Below are positions 41,059-50,013 of a stretch of 64,000 nucleotides of DNA, in pieces. Numbering within the stretch: position 1 is the stretch's first letter; every line of letters begins with the position of its first letter. The position numbers were made by a program, and so were the translations under genes. The DNA is from Bacteroidaceae bacterium (GTDB lineage Bacteria > Bacteroidota > Bacteroidia > Bacteroidales > Bacteroidaceae), in NCBI GenBank assembly GCA_017445925.1, contig JAFSRW010000084.1, forward strand, positions 1 through 64,000, in the 5' to 3' direction. The notes below the pieces were generated by a model, which was not told the DNA's origin, did not search any database, and saw only the letters and a list, made by a program, of their open reading frames with translations.

Positions 41059-41089
41059 GTTGATAATCCGATAAATTGTTGTACCTTTG
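41059..41089 (+). promoter_or_regulatory. Promoter of the fatty-acid-like biosynthesis operon
   Basis: GTTG (41059-41062), 19 bases, then TACCTTTG (41082-41089), an exact -7 box. Transcription would start near 41096, giving a leader of about 46 bases. No other strong promoter is seen before 50429. Confidence 0.75.
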
Positions 41090-41141
41090 CACACGATTTT
41101 AGAAAGAATAAGATTTAAAGGTACTTTAACGAAGGATTATA

Positions 41142-42275
41142 ATGGGTGAAATTAGAGTTGTCAAAGTTGAAAATTCCAGGCAGATGAATGCTTTTGTTCA
41201 GTTGCCTGAGAGATTATATGCAGGCAACCAGTATTATGTCCCAGACCTGGATAGCGATATCCGCGACATGTTCAATCCTCAGAAAAATACTGCTCTTAAA
41301 TATGCTGACATACAGGCTTTTTTAGCCTACAAAGGAGATAAGGTAGTTGGCCGTATCGCCGGAATCATCAACAGAAATGCCAATGAACGCTGGAAGAAAA
41401 GTTGTGTACGCTTTGGACTTATTGAGTTCGAGGACGACATTGCTATTTCAGATGCACTATTGAAAGCTGTTGAACAGTGGGGCGCTGAACGCGGAATGAC
41501 CGAGATTCAAGGCCCAATGGGGATTATAGACTTCGATAAAGAAGGTATGCTGATGGAGGATTTCGACCTCATGGGCAGCATGATAGATATCTACAACCCA
41601 CCTTATTATCCCCAGCACATGGAGCGACTGGGTTATAAGAAGGAAGTAGACTGGTTACAGGTGCGAGTAGAAATACCCAAGGAGGTTCCTGCCAAATATG
41701 CCCGAGTTTCCAATTTGGCAAAGGAAATGTTTGGTCTGAAAGTTAGAAAGTTAAGTCGTAAGGAGATTCTGGGTGAACAGGGCCAGCGTGTATTTCGTTT
41801 GATGAACGAAGCCTATGCGCCCATCTTCGGATATAGCGATTTGACAGAAGAGATGGTTACCGACCTGATAAAGAAGTATATTCCCATCCTTGACCCCGAA
41901 CTCATCACAACGGTAGAGAACGAAAAGGGAGAGATGGTATGTGCCGCTGTAACAGCGGGAGCCCTTTCGCATACACTTCGCAAATCAAACGGCAAGTTGC
42001 TTCCTTTTGGCTGGGTACATTTCCTGAAGACGCTGCTCTTCAAAAACGAGGATACAGTTAATATGATGCTCATTGCTGTACGTCCCGATATGCAGGGCTT
42101 AGGTGTGAATGCGCTGATATTTGATGACCTTATTCCTATCTACAACCGCAAGGGTTATAAGTATGCTGAGACTGGTCCTCAGCTGGAGGATAACGTAAAG
42201 GAACTCTCGCAGTGGAAGCCTTTGAATCCCAAAATACAGAAACGTAGGAGATGTTGGATTAAAACAATAGAATAA
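41142..42275 (+). CDS. GNAT-fold N-acyltransferase-like protein
   Basis: This is a 377-residue cytosolic protein of the YghO-like group with GNAT features: a substrate-side half (VPDLDSDIRDMFNPQKN, FLAYKGDKVVGRIAGIIN) and an acyl-CoA-type motif near the C-terminus (MMLIAVRPDMQGLGVNALIF; the V-x-x-x-x-Q-G-x-G pattern). It opens the operon, 27 bases before a ketosynthase. Proteins of this size in Bacteroidetes include N-acyltransferases that use acyl-ACP, so it may attach the chain made by the operon to an amine (inference). Simple acetyltransferase activity is the alternative. Confidence 0.7.
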   Translation: MGEIRVVKVENSRQMNAFVQLPERLYAGNQYYVPDLDSDIRDMFNPQKNTALKYADIQAFLAYKGDKVVGRIAGIINRNANERWKKSCVRFGLIEFEDDIAISDALLKAVEQWGAERGMTEIQGPMGIIDFDKEGMLMEDFDLMGSMIDIYNPPYYPQHMERLGYKKEVDWLQVRVEIPKEVPAKYARVSNLAKEMFGLKVRKLSRKEILGEQGQRVFRLMNEAYAPIFGYSDLTEEMVTDLIKKYIPILDPELITTVENEKGEMVCAAVTAGALSHTLRKSNGKLLPFGWVHFLKTLLFKNEDTVNMMLIAVRPDMQGLGVNALIFDDLIPIYNRKGYKYAETGPQLEDNVKELSQWKPLNPKIQKRRRCWIKTIE

Positions 42276-42302
42276 CAATAATCAGAAGAATAAATTAGAA
42301 TT

Positions 42303-43526
42303 ATGAATAGAGTTGTAATAACAGGTATGGGCATATGGTCCTGTCTGGGACAGACATTGGACGATGTACGTGATGCACTGTACCAGGGAAAGAGTGGTAT
42401 CATCTTTAGCCAAGAAAGAAAGGACGCAGGATTCCGTTCCGCATTGTGCGCAGATGTGCCAGCTGTTGAAATTAAGAAACTTTTAGCACGCAACGTTCGC
42501 CAATTTATGCCAGAGGAAGCTCAGTATGCTTATGTAGCAACGCTTCAGGCTTTGGAAAACGCCAAGATAGATCAGGACTTTCTGGATGCTCATGAGGTAG
42601 GTATTATCTACGGCAACGACTCCGTTGCTGAGAGTACCATGATTGCATTGGACAAGTTCCGCGAGTTTAAGGATACTGCTGCCTGCGGTAGCGGTGCCAT
42701 CTTCCAGAGTATGAACAGTACCGTAACCATGAATTTGGCTTGTCTGTTCAAGTTACGTGGTATCAACCTGACTTCATCTGCCGCTTGCGCTTCCAGCTCT
42801 TTAGCTATTGGTAATGCCTATCTGCTTATCAAGGAAGGTCTGCAGGATTGTGTTATCTGCGGTGGTGCTCAAGAGGCTAATATGTACTGTGTTGCCAGCT
42901 TCGATGGTATTCAGGCATTCTCAACACGTGAGGATGAACCGACTAAGGCTTGTCGTCCTTTCGACCGCGACCGTGATGGTTTAGTGCCAGGTGGTGGTGC
43001 TGCAACCCTGATTCTGGAAAGCTACGAACATGCTGTTAAGCGTGGTGCACCCATCATTGCCGAGATAGTAGGGTGGGGTTTCAGCGGTAACGGTGACCAT
43101 ATTTCTACTCCCAATGTGGCTGGTCCTGCCCGTTCTTTGGAGTTAGCTCTCAAGAATGGCGGCATAGACCCACGTATGATAGGTTATGTAAATGCTCACG
43201 CTACCAGTACTCATGCTGGTGATGGTAGAGAGGCCATGGCCATTGCCCAGTGTTTTGGCGACTACCAAGTCCCCGTTACAAGTACTAAGAGCCAAACAGG
43301 ACATGAAATGTGGATGGCTGGTGCCAGCGAGTGTATCTATTCTGTACTGATGATGAAGAACGGCTTCATTGCCGGTAGCTTGAACTTCGAAAATCCTGAT
43401 GAGGAGACTGCCTGCGTGAATGTCATTCCTCAGACCATCGAGACGGGCTTCGATATGTTCCTCAGCAACAGTTTCGGTTTTGGCGGAACAAACAGTACAC
43501 TAATTGTAAAAGATTTCAAAGGATAA
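42303..43526 (+). CDS. Beta-ketoacyl-ACP synthase (FabF/KAS II-like)
   Basis: This is a chain-extending ketosynthase of 407 residues. The catalytic triad is C162 in SSAACASSSLAIG, H299 in VNAHATSTHAGD and H334 in TSTKSQTGHEMWMAGASE. The C-terminal NSFGFGGTNSTL motif is present. It differs from housekeeping FabF in the GHEMWMAG motif (usually GHLLGAAG), as seen in dedicated polyene or secondary-metabolite synthases. A partner chain-length factor is not present. It stands next to an ACP and two dehydratase-like genes. Confidence 0.9.
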   Translation: MNRVVITGMGIWSCLGQTLDDVRDALYQGKSGIIFSQERKDAGFRSALCADVPAVEIKKLLARNVRQFMPEEAQYAYVATLQALENAKIDQDFLDAHEVGIIYGNDSVAESTMIALDKFREFKDTAACGSGAIFQSMNSTVTMNLACLFKLRGINLTSSAACASSSLAIGNAYLLIKEGLQDCVICGGAQEANMYCVASFDGIQAFSTREDEPTKACRPFDRDRDGLVPGGGAATLILESYEHAVKRGAPIIAEIVGWGFSGNGDHISTPNVAGPARSLELALKNGGIDPRMIGYVNAHATSTHAGDGREAMAIAQCFGDYQVPVTSTKSQTGHEMWMAGASECIYSVLMMKNGFIAGSLNFENPDEETACVNVIPQTIETGFDMFLSNSFGFGGTNSTLIVKDFKG

Positions 43527-43581
43527 ACAAAAGAGAGAATAATTTTTTTTATTTCATTTTTACAAATAACTATTTAAGATC

Positions 43582-43824
43582 ATGACAAGAGAAGAAATCA
43601 TTGAGAAGACAATCGAGACTTTGACAGACGAGTTTGACGTAAACGAGGAAGAAATCGTAGAGGACGCTCCTATTTACCAGACCCTGCATCTCGACAGCCT
43701 GAGTCTTGTTGACCTGGTAGCTGTTGTACAGTACACCTTTAAGGTTAAGATTCCTGCAGAGGATCTGCCCAATGTAAAGACTTTTGGTAATCTTTACGAT
43801 TACATTGAGAGCCACATGGCTTAA
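43582..43824 (+). CDS. Acyl carrier protein
   Basis: This is an 80-residue acidic acyl carrier protein. The phosphopantetheine serine is S39 in TLHLDSLSLVDLV. It is distinct from primary AcpP (which has DSLDTVE), so it is probably dedicated to this operon. It lies 55 bases after the ketosynthase and 8 before a dehydratase. Confidence 0.93.
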   Translation: MTREEIIEKTIETLTDEFDVNEEEIVEDAPIYQTLHLDSLSLVDLVAVVQYTFKVKIPAEDLPNVKTFGNLYDYIESHMA

Positions 43825-43832
43825 TCTGACGC

Positions 43833-44249
43833 ATGACAGATATCAAAAAACTCATACCTCAGCGCTCGCCAATCATGATGGTTGACGAGTTGCTTGAGGT
43901 TCATGATGATGTCGCTCGTTGCAGTCTTACCATCAGGGAGGATAACTTCTTCCTCGAGCCAGACGGTGCTATAGCAGAACCGGGTGTAATAGAACATATT
44001 GCACAGTCGGCCTCTGCTTTTGCCGGTTATAGTGCTATACAAGCCGGCGCAACAGAACCGCCCGTTGGGTATATTGGCGAGGTGAAACGTTTCAGACTGA
44101 ACCGTAGGCCGCGTAAAGCCGAAACATTAGTTACTACCATTACAATGGGGCCCACCGTTGGTGGTGTTACCATTATTACAGGCGAGACAGTCTCTGGCGA
44201 GGAGACTATTGCTACTACTCAAATGAAGATTTATGTTGCTGGAGAATAA
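43833..44249 (+). CDS. Hotdog-fold 3-hydroxyacyl-ACP dehydratase (ApeP-like)
   Basis: This is a 138-residue hotdog protein (IKKLIPQRSPIMMVDELLEV; AEPGVIEHIAQSASAFAGYS). The LIPQR/H-P.MMVD start and the E-x-I/M-A-Q helix recall ApeP and related dehydratases of aryl-polyene-type clusters. It lacks the HFPG motif of FabZ. It overlaps the next gene by 17 bases, so translation is probably coupled. Confidence 0.8.
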   Translation: MTDIKKLIPQRSPIMMVDELLEVHDDVARCSLTIREDNFFLEPDGAIAEPGVIEHIAQSASAFAGYSAIQAGATEPPVGYIGEVKRFRLNRRPRKAETLVTTITMGPTVGGVTIITGETVSGEETIATTQMKIYVAGE

Positions 44250-44598
44250 ATATTACAAGGTTTTACGCGCGCGCAAGGAAGGCGAAGGAAGAGCAGTTTA
44301 CCATGTGGCTATTCTGCCTAACTGTAACGTGTATGAGGGACATTTCCCAGGTAATCCTGTCTGTCCTGGAGTTTGTAATATCCAGACTATAAAGGAATGT
44401 GCTTCATTGTTAGTTGGTAAAGAGTTGCGTATCTTGTCCATCAAACAATGCTTGCTCACAGCCATTGCAACTCCAACGGTTTGTCCCGAGGTAGATGTAG
44501 AGGTTGAGGTAAGTGAATCAGACGGAAAGTATTCTATTGTTGCCACCATCTCCGACGAGAAACGGCAGTATATGGCCTTCAAAGGTGAAGGTGTATGA
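44233..44598 (+). CDS. Hotdog-fold dehydratase (FabZ/ApeI-like)
   Basis: This is a 121-residue hotdog protein with the FabZ-type motif EGHFPGNPVCPGVCNIQTIK (His of HFPG as catalytic residue). It has one domain, as ApeI-type dehydratases do. Two different dehydratases in one operon suggest more than one dehydration geometry or substrate. It overlaps the following oxidoreductase gene by 14 bases. Confidence 0.82.
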   Translation: MLLENKYYKVLRARKEGEGRAVYHVAILPNCNVYEGHFPGNPVCPGVCNIQTIKECASLLVGKELRILSIKQCLLTAIATPTVCPEVDVEVEVSESDGKYSIVATISDEKRQYMAFKGEGV

Positions 44599-45967
44599 CG
44601 TTATAATCATAGGAAGCGGTCTGGGTGGTTTGGTTTGTGCCAATCTGCTCAGCAAGAAAGGAATGAGAGTGCTCGTTCTGGAGCGCCAGCATCAGCCTGG
44701 AGGCTGTTTGCAAAGCTACCGACGAGGCGGTATGATGTACGATACAGGTCTTCACTATGTAGGTGGTTTGGCAGAAGGACAGCCTTTGCATGATATATTT
44801 AAGGAGTTGGACCTCTTGTCACTTCCATGGCAACGTTTGGATGCTGACGGTTTTGACCGCATAATGATTGCCGACCGCGAGTTCCGCTTTGCTGAAGGAT
44901 ACGACAATTTCCTTGAGACGCTGGCCAAAGATTTCCCTGAGGAGCGTGAAAGCTTGCAGCGTTACATTCAGTTGATGCAATGTACCGACGAGGTTTGGAT
45001 GCAGCAGACAAATGCCTATGACTATCTCCGCAGCATCATCCGTAATCCTTTACTACTGAGTGTGTTAAGCGGTGCTTGTCTAAAAATGGAGCTAAAGCGC
45101 GATACCCTTCCTCTCTTTACTTACGTTCATGGGAATGCGCCCTTTATACAAAGTAGTTGGCGACTGAAAGGTGACGGTAACATGATTGTCCGTAAACTCA
45201 CAGACAACTTTACCCGTCTGGGTGGAAAACTAATCTGTGATGCTGAGGTAGAAGAATTAGTAGAAGAACAGGGTGCCATCCGCAAAGCTGTTTGCAAGAA
45301 CGGTCAGGCGTATCAGGCACGTTATTTCATCAGCGACGCTCATCCTTCCGTAACTCTCTCTCTAGTAAAAGAAAGTCAGTTGATTAAGAAGGTGTATCGT
45401 CGCAGAATTGACAATTTGGAAAATACAAATGGAATGTTTACTGCTCAGTTGTTGCTGAAGCCGGGTATGGTTCCATATTTTAACTATAACGAGTTCTTGT
45501 ATGATGGACTCGAAGCGTGGGACGGACGCGGTTATATGGTAAGTTGCCGTGTTCCTGAAGACGGCTCTACTTATGCCCGTCAGATAGATATTCTCACGCC
45601 AATGAATATAAGCGAATGCGCAGCGTGGACGGATAGCTTGCCCATGCGTCGTGGTGAGGAATACTTGCAGTTCAAGGCACAGAAGGCACAGAAGTGCGTA
45701 GCTGTAGCAGAACGATTCCTGCCTAATCTGCATGACTATGTGCTGGAGATACATACCAGTACTCCGCTTACGTATCGCGATTACAACCTGTCGCCCGACG
45801 GCAGTGCTTATGGAATACGAAAGGATGCAGCGGCTCCGCTCCTAACAGTTCTCTCGCCCCGCACCAGTATTCCCAATTTATTACTAACCGGTCAGAGCCT
45901 TATGTTGCATGGACTTCACGGCGTTACAATGACCGCAATGTATACAACAAAAGAAATTACAGAATAA
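44585..45967 (+). CDS. FAD-dependent phytoene-desaturase/RetSat-like oxidoreductase
   Basis: This is a flavoprotein of about 460 residues. The GTG at 44585 is chosen as start because it gives MKVYDVIIIGSGLGGLVCAN, a proper Rossmann FAD loop, whereas the first ATG downstream would destroy it. Further features are ERQHQPGGCLQSYRRGG, an HYVGG motif and the C-terminal FAD segment IPNLLLTGQSLMLHGLHGVT. The family (phytoene desaturase, carotenoid isomerase, retinol saturase) acts on polyene chains. In this operon it may desaturate or saturate the ACP-borne chain (inference). The last codons lie 15 bases before the DUF5686 gene. Confidence 0.85.
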   Translation: MKVYDVIIIGSGLGGLVCANLLSKKGMRVLVLERQHQPGGCLQSYRRGGMMYDTGLHYVGGLAEGQPLHDIFKELDLLSLPWQRLDADGFDRIMIADREFRFAEGYDNFLETLAKDFPEERESLQRYIQLMQCTDEVWMQQTNAYDYLRSIIRNPLLLSVLSGACLKMELKRDTLPLFTYVHGNAPFIQSSWRLKGDGNMIVRKLTDNFTRLGGKLICDAEVEELVEEQGAIRKAVCKNGQAYQARYFISDAHPSVTLSLVKESQLIKKVYRRRIDNLENTNGMFTAQLLLKPGMVPYFNYNEFLYDGLEAWDGRGYMVSCRVPEDGSTYARQIDILTPMNISECAAWTDSLPMRRGEEYLQFKAQKAQKCVAVAERFLPNLHDYVLEIHTSTPLTYRDYNLSPDGSAYGIRKDAAAPLLTVLSPRTSIPNLLLTGQSLMLHGLHGVTMTAMYTTKEITE

Positions 45968-45982
45968 AAGATTGAAGGATAT

Positions 45983-48625
45983 ATGAAACGTCAGATAATA
46001 CTCTTTATGCTTCTTTTAGGATTGGCTGTCCCATCCTATGCTCAGATGGTTTATGGAAGGATCTTTGATTCATTAGATGACGAACCACTTGAAGGAGCAC
46101 AGGTTTGGTATAAAGACCGCCCTACTGGGAAGATAGTTGCAAACGAAAACGGTTATTACAAAATACGTTTTCGTCCTGGCACTTTGGTGTTTCACTATTT
46201 TGGCTATAAGGATGTAGAAGTAGTTGTTAAGAAAGCACGCTCACTTGACATAAAACTTTCTATGAACGCCAGTGATATGGGGACCGTTACAGTCAAGGCA
46301 GAGAAAAAGAAGTATGTCCGCAAGGGTAATCCTGCCGTAGAACTGATGCAGAAGGTGATAGATGCCCGTAAGAGTGCCGATATCCACGATGCCGAATATG
46401 CCAGTTTCGATAGATACGTTAGCACCACAATGGCTATTAACGATGTGGATACTACCACGCTTGACGATGAGAATTATAAGAAGGCGAATCTCTCTGCCGA
46501 GTATGCCGAATATTGTCCCGCAACGGGTAAGATGATTCTTCCTATCAGCTTCGAGGAACGTATTACCAAGGAGTATTATCGTAAGTCTGGCGACCGACGC
46601 AAGAGCATTGTCTTGGGCGAAAATAAAGAGAGTTTGCTTGACCTCTTGTCGGCAACAGACTTTGTAGAAAGCAAGATAAAAGACAATCTGGTGGATGTTG
46701 ATATCTATAAAGACCAGACCGTTATTTTCCAACATAACTTCATCAGTCCTATCGGAGGTGCAGCTGCTCTTCGTTTTTACCACTATGCCATTGCCGATAC
46801 GGTAGATTGCGACGGCGACTCATGTATCATCGTTAACTTTCAGCCCGCCAATAAGCAGGATTTTGGTTGGAATGGTGACCTCTACGTCATGAACGACAGC
46901 ACCTACCGCATTAAGCGAGCCCGTATGGGTATGCCCATGGGCAACAGTGTGAACTTTGTCCGACACCTTTCGTTGGATCAGGAGTTCCAGAGTCTGCCTG
47001 GCGGACAGCAGTTCTGCACCAGTAACCGTATGATTATGCAGATGGTGCTTACCGATAAGATTAACAAGTTGCACGTTGATCATTTTGCACGTTACACCAA
47101 TATCAGCAACGAGCCTTTCCCAGATGAATATGTCAGTTTCGCTGGCGACGAGAAGGTTGAGAAGGGAGCCAAACATCGCGACAAAGTCTTCTGGGCTCAA
47201 TATCGCCCCGATACGCTCTCGCACGGTCAGCAGCATATTGCCGAGCTGAAACGTCGGTTCACAGACCAGCCTATTGTGCGTGGCGTGCTGTATGCTGCTA
47301 AGGTATTCCTCGACAACTACCTCGAGACCAGCGTCGACCCCAACCGGCCAAGTAAGGTGGACATCGGTCCCTTCTTCTCTACTTTCGGTAGTAACTGGGT
47401 AGAAGGTTTCCGTCTGCGTTTGGGTGCTCAGACCACTGGAGCTTTCAACAAGCACTGGTTCCTCGGCGGATGGATAAAATACGGATTCAAGGACCATAAG
47501 GTAAAAGGTGAGACCCGGATTGCCTATTCGTTCAACGAGAAGGAGAAAGACCTCATAGCTTATCCCCGTAAGGATATTTCCTTCAGCTATACCCGCGATA
47601 TCCAGAGTCCCTCAGATAAGTTCCTGCAATACGATAAGGATAATACCTTTATGTCTTTTGCCTGGCACAAGACCCGCTTGCAAAGTTACTTCGAGCGTTA
47701 TCGTGTTGAGGCCGTCTTTGAGTATGAGTATGGCCTGGCCTTGAATGCGCGTTTCAACCGCGAGTGGAACACAGGAGCCGGCGACCTCTATTTCCTTACC
47801 AACAAGGAATGGTATAATATTGAAAATTCCATCCAGAACGGCCGTCTAATGCCCACAGATGTGGAATCCAATACCGTCACTTATACCGAGTTCAGCTTTG
47901 GTGCTTCCTATCAGCCCGGTCTTAAGGTGCTGAATACACGTACCAAGCGTTACCTTTCTAACCTCGAGGCTCCCAAGATTGCCTTTCAGCACACCGTAGG
48001 TATTAAGGGCTTCTTAGGTGGCGATTATAACTATAACATGACCGAGTTCATGTTCAGCAAACGTTTTTGGCTGAACTCATGGGGTAGTATCGACGGCAAC
48101 ATCCACGCTTCATTCCAGTGGAACAGGGTTCCATTCCCTCTGCTCGTAATTCCAGAGGCTAACCTCAGTTACATCCGCAGTCGTAACACCTTTAACCTTG
48201 TGGGCAATATGGAGTTCCTGCATGACCGTGCTGTAACCACCATGTGGCGCTGGGACCTCAACGGAAAGCTCTTCAACCGCATTCCTCTGTTCAGGAAACT
48301 CAAGTGGCGCGAGTCTTTGGCGCTTAATTGCATGTGGGGATACCTCACCGATAAGAACAACCCCTTGATTGAAGCCAATCGTAACGATGATTTCCTCTAC
48401 CGTTTCCCCGGCGAGTGGAAGCATCACTATGAGGGTTCTGTTCTGCGCAACCAATACGTAAACTACACCGAGCCAATGAACAGCTGGAAGCCATATATCG
48501 AGGCAGCCGTAGGTATTCACAACATCCTTAAATTCCTCTCCTTCGAGTACACCCATCGTTTCACCTATATCAAAGACGACACCCAGAAGTGGGGCTTCCG
48601 CTTCTACTTCGAAGCAAGCTTCTAA
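45983..48625 (+). CDS. DUF5686 outer-membrane protein with carboxypeptidase-like regulatory domain
   Basis: This is an 880-residue exported protein. A signal peptide (MKRQIILFMLLLGLAVPSYA) is followed by a CarboxypepD_reg-like domain (about 22-100: VYGRIFDSLDDEPLEGAQVW; TLVFHYFGYKDVEVVV) and a long DUF5686 region that ends like an outer-membrane beta-barrel (FTYIKDDTQKWGFRFYFEASF). It has no TonB plug. Its place inside a lipid-biosynthesis operon suggests that it moves or displays the product at the outer membrane (inference). Confidence 0.85.
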   Translation: MKRQIILFMLLLGLAVPSYAQMVYGRIFDSLDDEPLEGAQVWYKDRPTGKIVANENGYYKIRFRPGTLVFHYFGYKDVEVVVKKARSLDIKLSMNASDMGTVTVKAEKKKYVRKGNPAVELMQKVIDARKSADIHDAEYASFDRYVSTTMAINDVDTTTLDDENYKKANLSAEYAEYCPATGKMILPISFEERITKEYYRKSGDRRKSIVLGENKESLLDLLSATDFVESKIKDNLVDVDIYKDQTVIFQHNFISPIGGAAALRFYHYAIADTVDCDGDSCIIVNFQPANKQDFGWNGDLYVMNDSTYRIKRARMGMPMGNSVNFVRHLSLDQEFQSLPGGQQFCTSNRMIMQMVLTDKINKLHVDHFARYTNISNEPFPDEYVSFAGDEKVEKGAKHRDKVFWAQYRPDTLSHGQQHIAELKRRFTDQPIVRGVLYAAKVFLDNYLETSVDPNRPSKVDIGPFFSTFGSNWVEGFRLRLGAQTTGAFNKHWFLGGWIKYGFKDHKVKGETRIAYSFNEKEKDLIAYPRKDISFSYTRDIQSPSDKFLQYDKDNTFMSFAWHKTRLQSYFERYRVEAVFEYEYGLALNARFNREWNTGAGDLYFLTNKEWYNIENSIQNGRLMPTDVESNTVTYTEFSFGASYQPGLKVLNTRTKRYLSNLEAPKIAFQHTVGIKGFLGGDYNYNMTEFMFSKRFWLNSWGSIDGNIHASFQWNRVPFPLLVIPEANLSYIRSRNTFNLVGNMEFLHDRAVTTMWRWDLNGKLFNRIPLFRKLKWRESLALNCMWGYLTDKNNPLIEANRNDDFLYRFPGEWKHHYEGSVLRNQYVNYTEPMNSWKPYIEAAVGIHNILKFLSFEYTHRFTYIKDDTQKWGFRFYFEASF

Positions 48626-48628
48626 ATA

Positions 48629-48734
48629 AATGAAGAGTGAAGAATGAGATTTAAAAAAACCTAAAATAAAACTTGTGTGCCCGACAATTCTGTCATCGGG
48701 ATAAAGTAAACAATAAACGGTAAACAGTAAACAA
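48629..48734. repeat. Spacer with simple repeats and a small hairpin
   Basis: AATGAAGAGTGAAGAATGAG (48629-48648) is of the same type as the repeat in the CotH gene at 25057. CCCGA and TCGGG pair around an 11-base loop near 48679-48699, and TAAAC units repeat between 48707 and 48733 just before fabG. Confidence 0.55.
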
Positions 48735-48740
48735 AAAAAT

Positions 48741-49475
48741 ATGAAGTACGCATTAGTAACAGGAGCAAGTCGCGGTTTGGGTCGCGCCATTGCTGTCCGC
48801 TTAGCCCAGATGGGTTATAATATTCTTATCAATTACGCTGGTAATACCGCTGCAGCCGAGGAGACGCTGCGCCTCGTTCGCGAGGCAGGTACCGATGGTG
48901 AGTTGTGGTGCTTCGATGTGGCTGACCGTGAAAAGGCAACTGCTACTATTCAGGCTTGGCAAGAGGCTCATCAAGACAATGATGAGTACATTGAGGTCTG
49001 CGTTAACAATGCCGGCATTCGACGTGATGGTGTTATGGCCCTCATGCCTTTCGAGGACTACACTCGCGTTATAGATATCACCCTGCAGGGCTTCTTTAAC
49101 GTTACCCAGCCCCTGCTGCCCGCTATGCAGTTCCACAAGTTTGGTCGTATCATCAATATGGCCAGCGTAAGCGGTATAAAGGGTTTGCCCGGTCAGACCA
49201 ACTACTCAGCTGCCAAGGGTGGAATCATTGCAGCCACCAAGGCTTTGGCTCAGGAAGTTGCCAAGAAGAACGTCACTGTTAATGCCCTGGCTCCTGGCTT
49301 TATTAAGACCGATATGGTAGAGGGCTTAGACGAATCCACACTCAAGAAGACCATTCCTGCTGGTCGTTTCGGCCAACCCGAAGAGGTTGCCGAAGCCGTA
49401 GCCTTCCTGGTATCTCCCATGGCAGGATATGTTACGGGTAACGTTATCTCCATTAACGGAGGACTTTATACTTGA
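48741..49475 (+). CDS. fabG: 3-oxoacyl-ACP reductase (FabG-like SDR)
   Basis: This is a short-chain dehydrogenase of 244 residues that reduces 3-oxoacyl-ACP with NADPH. It shows TGASRGLGRAIA for cofactor binding, NNAGIRRDG, and the catalytic S142, Y155 and K159 in MASVSGIKGLPGQTNYSAAK. The C-terminus MAGYVTGNVISINGGLYT is typical. In this operon it supplies the ketoreduction step, and it resembles ApeQ. A second housekeeping fabG presumably exists elsewhere. Confidence 0.92.
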   Translation: MKYALVTGASRGLGRAIAVRLAQMGYNILINYAGNTAAAEETLRLVREAGTDGELWCFDVADREKATATIQAWQEAHQDNDEYIEVCVNNAGIRRDGVMALMPFEDYTRVIDITLQGFFNVTQPLLPAMQFHKFGRIINMASVSGIKGLPGQTNYSAAKGGIIAATKALAQEVAKKNVTVNALAPGFIKTDMVEGLDESTLKKTIPAGRFGQPEEVAEAVAFLVSPMAGYVTGNVISINGGLYT

Positions 49476-49530
49476 CAAGGGTTAAAGGTAAAAAGGTTAA
49501 AAAGTTGCAAATGCTCATTAACTTAAAAAC

Positions 49531-50013
49531 ATGAAAAGGGGATTAATATTTTTCATTCTTTCATTTTTCATTCTTTCATATTCTTGTGCTGCAGAAAGGC
49601 TGTTTGTTTTCGAGCGCAGCACCAACAAGAACTATATCTGCTACGATATAAATCTTAAGGATGGAAAGCTGGACCTCAAGAACCCTGTGCATGCCTATTG
49701 GATAAGGGCCGAAGAGGGTGGGGAGAAGAAGGAGCTCTCTTACCTGCAGTTCACCTTTGCCTTCGGCTATAAGGTCGATAGTAAGAAGGACAACGAGGTT
49801 ACCATTCACCTCACTCCCTACAAGAACCTGCCCATACGAATCTGCAAGCGCGCCGGTAAGTGGATAGCCCTTGTCACCATGGAGGGGCAAGAGATGGTGG
49901 TTACAAAGTTCTTTGCACAGATGAAGGGCGATACACTTACCTGTCTGTACGTAGATGTAACGGGCGTTTCCAACGGCAAGACCGTGACCAAGCGCATCAA
50001 TAATAAGAAATGA
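49531..50013 (+). CDS. DUF4833 exported protein
   Basis: This is a 160-residue protein with an N-terminal signal (MKRGLIFFILSFFILSYSCA) and a DUF4833 domain (RLFVFERSTNKNYICYDINL; DLKNPVHAYWIRAEEGGEKK). The signal may be of lipoprotein or ordinary type. Its hydrophobic core FFILSFFILS is encoded by a 15-base tandem repeat. DUF4833 proteins recur in such operons but have no known activity. The stop overlaps the thioesterase start by 4 bases (ATGA). Confidence 0.82.
   Translation: MKRGLIFFILSFFILSYSCAAERLFVFERSTNKNYICYDINLKDGKLDLKNPVHAYWIRAEEGGEKKELSYLQFTFAFGYKVDSKKDNEVTIHLTPYKNLPIRICKRAGKWIALVTMEGQEMVVTKFFAQMKGDTLTCLYVDVTGVSNGKTVTKRINNKK
49551..49579 (+). repeat. 15-base tandem repeat encoding the signal peptide core
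   Basis: TTTCATTCTTTCAT occurs at 49551-49564 and again at 49566-49579. It encodes FFILS twice within the DUF4833 signal peptide. Confidence 0.8.
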
